DNA of 64,000 nucleotides from contig NC_047095.1 of NCBI RefSeq assembly GCF_902459505.1, positions 119,785,380 through 119,849,379 of the forward strand. The letters are read 5' to 3'. The translations under genes and the position numbers were made by a program. The notes beneath the pieces are model-generated. The model was given only the letters and a program-made list of their open reading frames with translations. It did no database searches and was not told where the DNA came from. Positions 58,361 through 64,000 of this stretch are shown here, one piece after another. The DNA is from Geotrypetes seraphini. Lineage: Eukaryota > Chordata > Amphibia > Gymnophiona > Dermophiidae. Positions within the stretch are counted from its first letter, which is position 1. Each line of letters starts with the position of its first letter.

Positions 58361-59024
58361 ATCTGGGTTCCTTCAAAAAATCCATTCAAAGACTCCGAAT
58401 CATCCAAAATTCGGCAATCCGACTGATCTTTGGACTAAAAAAATGAGAACACATAACTCCCTACTACCAAAAACTCCACTGGCTGCCCGTGGAAGCAAGA
58501 GTCCAGTTCAAGTTTGCCTGTCTCTGTTTCAAATCCATTTTTGGTTCAGCCCCCTTATACTTGGTTCCCCATTTTATCTTATATTGTCCATCCAGACCCA
58601 CACGCAGAACTCACCTGTTTAGCCATCCAACTCTAAAGGCCTGCTGCTACAAAAGATACCTGAATAGAACACCTGCCTTCCAAGCAGGCCAACTAAATGA
58701 TTGGCTGGGCATTATTATCTCGCGCTCCTCATCCTACCTAAACTTCAGAAAATGATTAAAAACTAACCTATTTAACCGATTTGTAACCTAAGACCTCTAT
58801 GCCCGACCTCTTGCTTCCCAAGTTCTCCAAACCCTCCCCCTGTTTCCTACTCACCTATACATATGGCCCCTATATACTGTACCTGTATCCTGCTTCCTAT
58901 ATAAATTGTATCTTTATTCGCTGTTTGTACCTATATTCGCTGATTGTCCAGCCCTTCTTTGTTGTAAACCGCCTCGAACTACTACAGCTTTGGCGGTATA
59001 TAAAAATAAATTATTATTATTAAA
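58340..59024 (+). mobile_element. L2-type LINE 3' end
   Basis: LDYCNIIYLGSFKKSIQRL, then IQNSAIRLIFGL and [13 protein letters not shown], then GTAAACCGCCTCGAACTAC and an ATTATTATTATTA tail. Only minor decay. Confidence 0.85.
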
Positions 59025-59025
59025 T

Positions 59026-59640
59026 CCTAGAACGGTGGATTCCACAATAACCTCCTCTGGGAGAGCATTCCAGGTGTCCACCACTCGTTGCATGAAGCAG
59101 AACTTCCTGATATTTGTCCTGGACTTGTCCCCCCTTAGCTTCAGTCCATGTCCTCTTGTCCGTGTCACATTGGACGTTGTAAATAAGTTTTTTTTCCTGC
59201 TCTATTTTGTCCTTTCAGTATTTTGAAAGTCTCGATCATATCCCCTCGCAGTCTCCTTTTCTCAAGGGAGAACAATCCCAGTCTCTTAAGTCGTTCCTCG
59301 TATTCCAAGTTCTCCATACCTTTTGTTAGCTTCGTTGCTCGTCTCTGCACCCTCTCCAGCAGTTTTATATCCTTCTTTAGGTTGGGGGACCAATGTTGGA
59401 CACAGTATTCCAAGTGGGGTCTGACCATTGCCCTATAAAGCGGCTTTATGACCCTCTCCGATCTACTCGTGATTCCTTTCTTTATCATGTCTTACATTCT
59501 ATTTGCTTTCTTTGCCGCTGCCGCGCATTGTGCCGACGGTTTCAGGGTCCTACCTATCAGTACACCCAGGTCCTTTTCTTGTTCGCTCTTACCCAGAGTT
59601 CCTCTTGACATTCTATACTCGTGATCCTTGTTCTTTCTGC
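59026..59640 (-). mobile_element. CR1-type LINE 3' end
   Basis: The minus strand encodes [37 protein letters not shown] and [19 protein letters not shown], then [13 protein letters not shown]. Confidence 0.85.
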
Positions 59641-59737
59641 CTAAAATGGCTACCACGCCTTAGTAAAAGGACCCCCTATGTTTTCTTGTATTTTCTAAAA
59701 GTTTGACCTCAAAACTCCAACTGATCCTTCTAACTAG

Positions 59738-60800
59738 GGTTTTCAGCATTTTCAGTCCCTGTTCTCTCTGCATTATGCCAGTTTCCCTCGGGTATTTTCG
59801 TCCCTATGCATGCTGCATTTTTCCATAGTCGTTTTGCTGATATTTTCAGTTCCTGGCTGCACTCTTTGCATTTTGCAGGACTCGCTCTCTCTCCCTCTGG
59901 TATTTTCAGCACCTGCCGGGGTCTCCCTCTATCCCACATGAAGGAGGCACATCTCTTTCCCAGTTTCTGTCCTGGGCCCTTCTCCTACGTTCAGCCTTTG
60001 CACTTGCTGTATTTTGTAGGAATTTCTCCCCTGCTATTTTCAGTCCCTTCACACAAGGAGGAGACTCTGGTGCCCAGAAGCATGGGCTGAAAATAGCAGA
60101 GTATGATTCAAGCAAAATGCACAGATGGGGGAGGGATCCTAAATACCAGAAGTGATTCCTGCAAAAGGCAGAGGGTTCAGGGACTGAAAATACCAGGGAG
60201 GGACACCAGCAAAATGCAGTGTGTGGGGCATGAAAATGCCACTACAAACCAAATGTGTAGAGAGCAAGGTCTGAAAATACCAAATCTTGGAATCTCTCTC
60301 CTGCTATTTTCAGCCCCCCCTCCCCCTCCCCGTATTCAGCAAGAGCTTCTTCCGATATTTAGTATTTTCAGCCTCTGCGCTCTCTGGAGTCTCCTTCTGG
60401 CATTTCCAGTCAATGTCCTCTCCACATTTGGTTTGCATTGCCCTTTGCTATTTTCAGACCTCGCATATTCCGCATGGCCTCCTGGTATTTTCAATCACTG
60501 GGCGCTCTGCAGTTTGCAAAAGCCACCTCCAGTATACAGGATGCCCCCCTCTGTATTTTACTGGTGTCTCCCTCTGCAATTTTCAGCCCCAGCCCGGTAT
60601 TTTCAGCCCCTGCCCTCCAGTATTTCCAGCCTCTGGGATCTCTTCCTCCCAGTTCCTTTATGCATGCCTGGTATTTTCAATCACTGCACACTCTGCAGTT
60701 TGCAAAAGTCACTTCCAGTATACAGGATGCCCCCCCTCTGCTATTTTCAGTCCGCGCCCCCGCCCGGTATTTTCAGCCCCTGGGATCTCTTCCTCCCAGT
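59738..60800 (+). repeat. TATTTTCAGCCCCTG minisatellite, locus 4
   Basis: About 1 kb of degenerate units of roughly 45 bp. The plus-strand motif is TATTTTCAGCCCCTG with GCATTTTGC, inverted in 60070-60290 (CTGAAAATACCAG). It ends about 220 bp before the presumed ZBTB12 promoter. Confidence 0.8.
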
Positions 60801-61019
60801 TCTTTCTGCACATTCCACTAATGAGCCGAGCAGAATCTGCCTCTGCTGATCCGGAGCCACCATCTCGTAGATCAGGCCAGTCTTTATAGGTAACCAGCAG
60901 GGAGGGTGACTAGCACGAGTGGAGGGAGGGGGGGAGGGAGGGAGTCCCGGCATGCCTGGCAAAGAGGGCTGGAGGGCAAACCCGGAGTGGATCCTGCCAC
61001 TCTCACTTCCTTGTGCCAA

Positions 61020-61317
61020 TCGGTGGCGGGAAAATGAGCTCGTCCTAATTCTGTAGGTGGAGGAGTTGGGACCCCGACACCGGAGGGGCGGGAGGGGCCA
61101 GATGAGAGTAAGACAGAACCCGTTGCGTGGCCCTAAAACGTCCCCGTCGGACTCTGGTCGAGATGGGACGGGAGCCGAGTGTCGGCTTTGGCGGCGCCTG
61201 TGCCTTTAACAAGCCGCCGGCGCCTTTAATCCCTTTTGTGCTTGGCCGGGGTGGTGGATGGCGCCCGGGTGCTGAAGGTGGAGGGCCGGAGAGCAGATGC
61301 AGCAAAGGGCAGAGGAG
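61020..61317 (+). promoter_or_regulatory. ZBTB12: CpG-rich probable ZBTB12 promoter and noncoding first exon
   Basis: A short CpG-dense stretch stands out from its surroundings and ends in GAGGAG|gtaagg, a strong donor at 61318. A matching acceptor, tttttgcatag, lies at about 63173-63183 after a long pyrimidine tract, 84 bases before the ZBTB12 ATG. This suggests a noncoding first exon spliced over a 1.9-kb intron. The start site is not defined by any core promoter motif I can see. Confidence 0.45.
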
Positions 61318-62090
61318 GTAAGGAGGGGAGGGAGCGAAGATTGGGGGTCAGGGAGCAGAGATCGGGGAACAGGGGAGGGAGGGAGCAGAGATGGGGAGTA
61401 GAGATGGGGGTCAGGGGAGGGAGCAAAGATCGGGGGTCAGGGAGCAGGGTCGGAAGAGGCCAGGTGGGAGCAGAGATCGGGGGCCAGGGGAGGCAAGGAG
61501 GGAGCAAAATCGGGGGTCAGGGGACGGAGGGAACAGGGTCGGGAGCAGAGATGGGGAGTCGGGAGAGGCAAGAAGGTGGGGGGAAGGCAGAGCGGGGTCA
61601 GGGGAGGTAAGGAGGGAGCAAAGATCGGGGCTCAGGGAGCAGGGTCGGAAGAGGCCAGGTGGGAGCAGAGATCGGGGGCCAGGGGAGGCAAGGAGGGAGC
61701 AAAATCGGGGGTCAGGGGACGGAGGGAACAGGGTCGGGAGCAGAGATGGGGAGTCGGGAGAGGCGAGAAGGTGGGGGAAGGCAGAGCGGGGTCAGGGGAG
61801 GTAAGGAGGCAGCAAAGATCGGGGCTCAGGGAGCAGGGTCGGAAGAGGCCAGGTGGGAGCAGAGATCGGGGGCCAGGGGAGGCAAGGAGGGAGCAAAATC
61901 GGGGGTCAGGGGAGGGAGGGAACAGGGTCGGGAGCAGAGATGGGGAGTCAGGAGAGGCAAGAAGATGGGGGCAGAGATAGGGGTCATGGGAGGTAAGGAA
62001 ACAGAGTTCGGGAGAGGCCAGAAAGTCGGAGCAGAGATGGGGTCGGGGGAGGCAAGACCCTGGTAGCAGAGATTGCAGGTCTGCAGAGGT
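61318..62090 (+). repeat. Purine-rich 195-bp tandem repeat
   Basis: Roughly three and a half copies of a unit of about 195 bp, anchored on GATCGGGG at 61428, 61623 and 61817. The plus strand is almost entirely purine, with many GGGG runs. Because 195 is divisible by three, all frames stay open and give long repetitive ORFs rich in G, R and E, which are artefacts. It lies in the presumed first intron of ZBTB12. Confidence 0.85.
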
Positions 62091-62782
62091 AAAGGGGGGG
62101 AAGGAGGGCAGCAAGTGGGGGTAAAGGGGGCAAGATGAGGTGAGCAGGGATCAAGGGTTGGGGAAATGAGGGGGAGCAGGGATCAAGAATGGGGAGTAGT
62201 GCCAGGGCAATAGAGATTGGGAATCAGAGGATGTAAGGAGGAGGAGCAGAAATCAGCGAAGGTGCATTGTGTATGCAACTTTTAATTGAAAAAAAATGGC
62301 ACAAAGGGGTCCTGAAGCCTTGGGAGGCAGATTTCACTAGATTCCCTGACTCTCAGTTAAAGGAAGCCAGTTTGGGCCCTTTCTAGGGCATAAAAGATGG
62401 AATATTTGTGTGTGTGTGTGGAGGGGTGGATTCAAACTTTGAGAATGGGGGTGGGCTGCTGAGAAACATCTCTTTTGGAGGGGAGATTCTCTGATTGGGG
62501 TAAGAAGGAGGGGCTGCTAGGAGCCACGCATTGGTACAGAAAGATACAAGTTTGGAGCTGGGGGTGGGGGCTTTTGATACAGACTTTGGGGATGGAGGTT
62601 TTAAGAGCCTTATATAATGGGTAGGAGATGCAGGCCTGATCTGAGGGGAAGGGGGGGGCTGAAGGCCTTATCTTTGGGGTGCGAGGTAGATTCTTGGGGG
62701 ACGGGGAGGCTGCTTACCTTTAGGGTAGCAAAGGCAAGCTTTTCTGGGAGAGGAGCTTCTGGCAAAAAGGCAACTTTAATTA

Positions 62783-63182
62783 TTGTATGGTGCAACTAAA
62801 ATGTCTTTCTTCTCTCTCTTCCCCATGATCTCTACTTTCCTTACTCCTTTACCTCTTTCCCTTCTCTCCCCTTCCTTTCTTGCTTTTTTATGCCTTTTTT
62901 CTCTGTTTTACCAACTTCTCTTTTCTCATTTTTTTTTTTTGTTTCTTTTTATCTCCTTTCTTTTCTTTTTTTATCACCTTTTATCTTTCTCCTTTATTTA
63001 TTTTTTTTTCTTTTCTTTTTTATCTGTCTCCTGTATTGTTTTTTCCTTACAACCTCTCTGCTCTCTGTAGGTCTCGGGGTTTTTTGTTTGTTTGTTTTTC
63101 TTCCTCCTTCCCTTCTTAACAATTCTTCCTCTCCTTCCTACATTCTCTCTTTTTTTTTCCTCATCCCTTTGCCCCTTTTGCA
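62783..63182 (+). repeat. Pyrimidine-rich tract before the ZBTB12 coding exon
   Basis: About 400 bases of nearly pure T and C on the plus strand, ending in tttttgcatag. It could serve as an extended polypyrimidine tract. It follows directly on about 1.4 kb of purine-rich DNA, giving an abrupt strand-composition switch near 62,780. Confidence 0.7.
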
Positions 63183-63266
63183 TAGAATTTCCCAGCTACT
63201 GATTTCTGATTGTGAGTGGGGAGCGGAAGAGGACGAGAGAGCGAGAGAGAGAGAGAGGCATACCAG

Positions 63267-64000
63267 ATGGCGTCTGGCATCGAGGTGCTGCGTTTCCAGC
63301 TCCCAGGCCATGAAGCGGCAACGCTGCGAAACATGAACCAGCTGCGCTCGGAGGAACGCTTCTGCGATGTGACCATCGTGGCCGACAGCCTCAAATTCCG
63401 GGGCCACAAGGTCATCCTGGCCGCGTGCTCTCCCTTCTTGAGAGACCAGTTCTTGCTGAACCCCTCCTCGGAGCTACAGGTCTCTCTGATGCATAGCTCC
63501 AAGATTGTGACGGACCTGTTGCTCTCCTGCTACACTGGAATGCTGGAGTTTGCAGTCCGCGACATTGTCAACTACCTGACCGCCGCCAGCTACCTTCAGA
63601 TGGAGCACGTAGTGGAAAAGTGCCGCAACGCCTTGTCCCAATTCATTGAGCCCAAGATCAGCCTCAAGGAGGATTCCGGGAGCAGCGGCGCACGGGACGT
63701 CAGGTCTAAAGCCTGCGGCAGCGCCGGCACCATCGTCGTGAAGGAGACGGGCCGTGTCCGGATGAGGTCCACCCAGACCAACATTAAGCTGGAGATGCCC
63801 CTGGACGAAGACCTGGAGATGAAGGTGGAGGAGGACGAGGAGGACGAAGACGACGACAACTACGACGACCAGGATGACGACGCGGTCTCCGACATTTGCA
63901 TTGTGAAAGTAGAGTCCGCCCTGGAGGTGGGCCACCGCCAGAAGCAGAAGCAGCAGTGCATCTGGCTGAAGGAAGACGAAGTGGTGCAGCAGGACGAGTC
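63267..64000 (+). CDS. ZBTB12: ZBTB12, N-terminal part (cut by window edge)
   Basis: BTB-zinc finger nuclear protein, a probable transcription factor; the DNA-binding C2H2 fingers lie beyond the window. The first 244 codons are visible and start [25 protein letters not shown] domain spans about residues 20-125 ([43 protein letters not shown]). The linker holds an acidic run at about 186-209 and then [14 protein letters not shown], both also known in mammalian ZBTB12. The start is the first ATG after an AG acceptor and gives the expected N-terminus. The gene is divergent from C2, as in the MHC class III region. Mammalian ZBTB12 has a single coding exon (from memory), consistent with the unbroken frame here. 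Confidence 0.95.
   Translation, partial: MASGIEVLRFQLPGHEAATLRNMNQLRSEERFCDVTIVADSLKFRGHKVILAACSPFLRDQFLLNPSSELQVSLMHSSKIVTDLLLSCYTGMLEFAVRDIVNYLTAASYLQMEHVVEKCRNALSQFIEPKISLKEDSGSSGARDVRSKACGSAGTIVVKETGRVRMRSTQTNIKLEMPLDEDLEMKVEEDEEDEDDDNYDDQDDDAVSDICIVKVESALEVGHRQKQKQQCIWLKEDEVVQQDE

Noticed and set aside
61236-62114. Several overlapping long ORFs of G, R, E and Q
   Set aside because: The 195-bp repeat length is a multiple of three and purine-rich DNA lacks stops, so every frame stays open.
62783-63119. Frames rich in F, L and S resembling membrane proteins
   Set aside because: They arise from a T/C-rich tract; no start context or conserved domain.

Overview
The window is vertebrate nuclear DNA, and a caecilian (amphibian) fits best. 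CR1-type and L2-type LINE tails, CORE-SINEs, fold-back hAT elements and GC-rich minisatellites fill more than 80% of it. The species call is an inference from the repeat families and from how strongly two host genes match their orthologues; no search was run.

Two host genes are supported. Complement C2 lies on the minus strand, with its ATG at 43418 and stop codon at 9992-9994. All 18 coding exons could be placed with GT-AG introns and compatible phases. They give an open reading frame of 2304 nt (767 codons plus stop) encoding signal peptide, three CCP/sushi modules, a von Willebrand A domain and a trypsin-like domain. The active-site GESGG (Glu where factor B has Asp) and several other blocks mark it as C2 rather than factor B. 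ZBTB12 lies on the plus strand from 63267 and runs off the right edge. C2 and ZBTB12 sit head to head, the arrangement known in the mammalian MHC class III region, but about 20 kb apart.

Layout. 1-9800: repeats only (hAT-like GC-rich repeat, L2, CR1, SINE, a Helitron); no CFB exon was seen downstream of C2. 9795-43500: C2, with introns 1, 3, 8, 13 and 16 swollen by nested elements. 43500-59700: intergenic repeats, including a second Helitron inside a CR1, an inverted mariner dimer and a 40-bp satellite born at a LINE junction. 59740-60800: a dispersed minisatellite family. 61000-61320: CpG-rich probable ZBTB12 promoter and first exon. 61320-63180: purine-rich 195-bp tandem repeat, then a pyrimidine-rich tract leading into the ZBTB12 coding exon.

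C2 is the zymogen serine protease of the classical and lectin complement pathways. ZBTB12 is a nuclear BTB zinc-finger protein. They are neighbours by ancestral linkage, not by shared function. I found no previously undescribed molecular system. The most unusual signals are a minisatellite grown from the exon 4 splice donor of C2, satellites made from junctions of transposon pieces, and nested insertions whose empty sites can be read inside the window.
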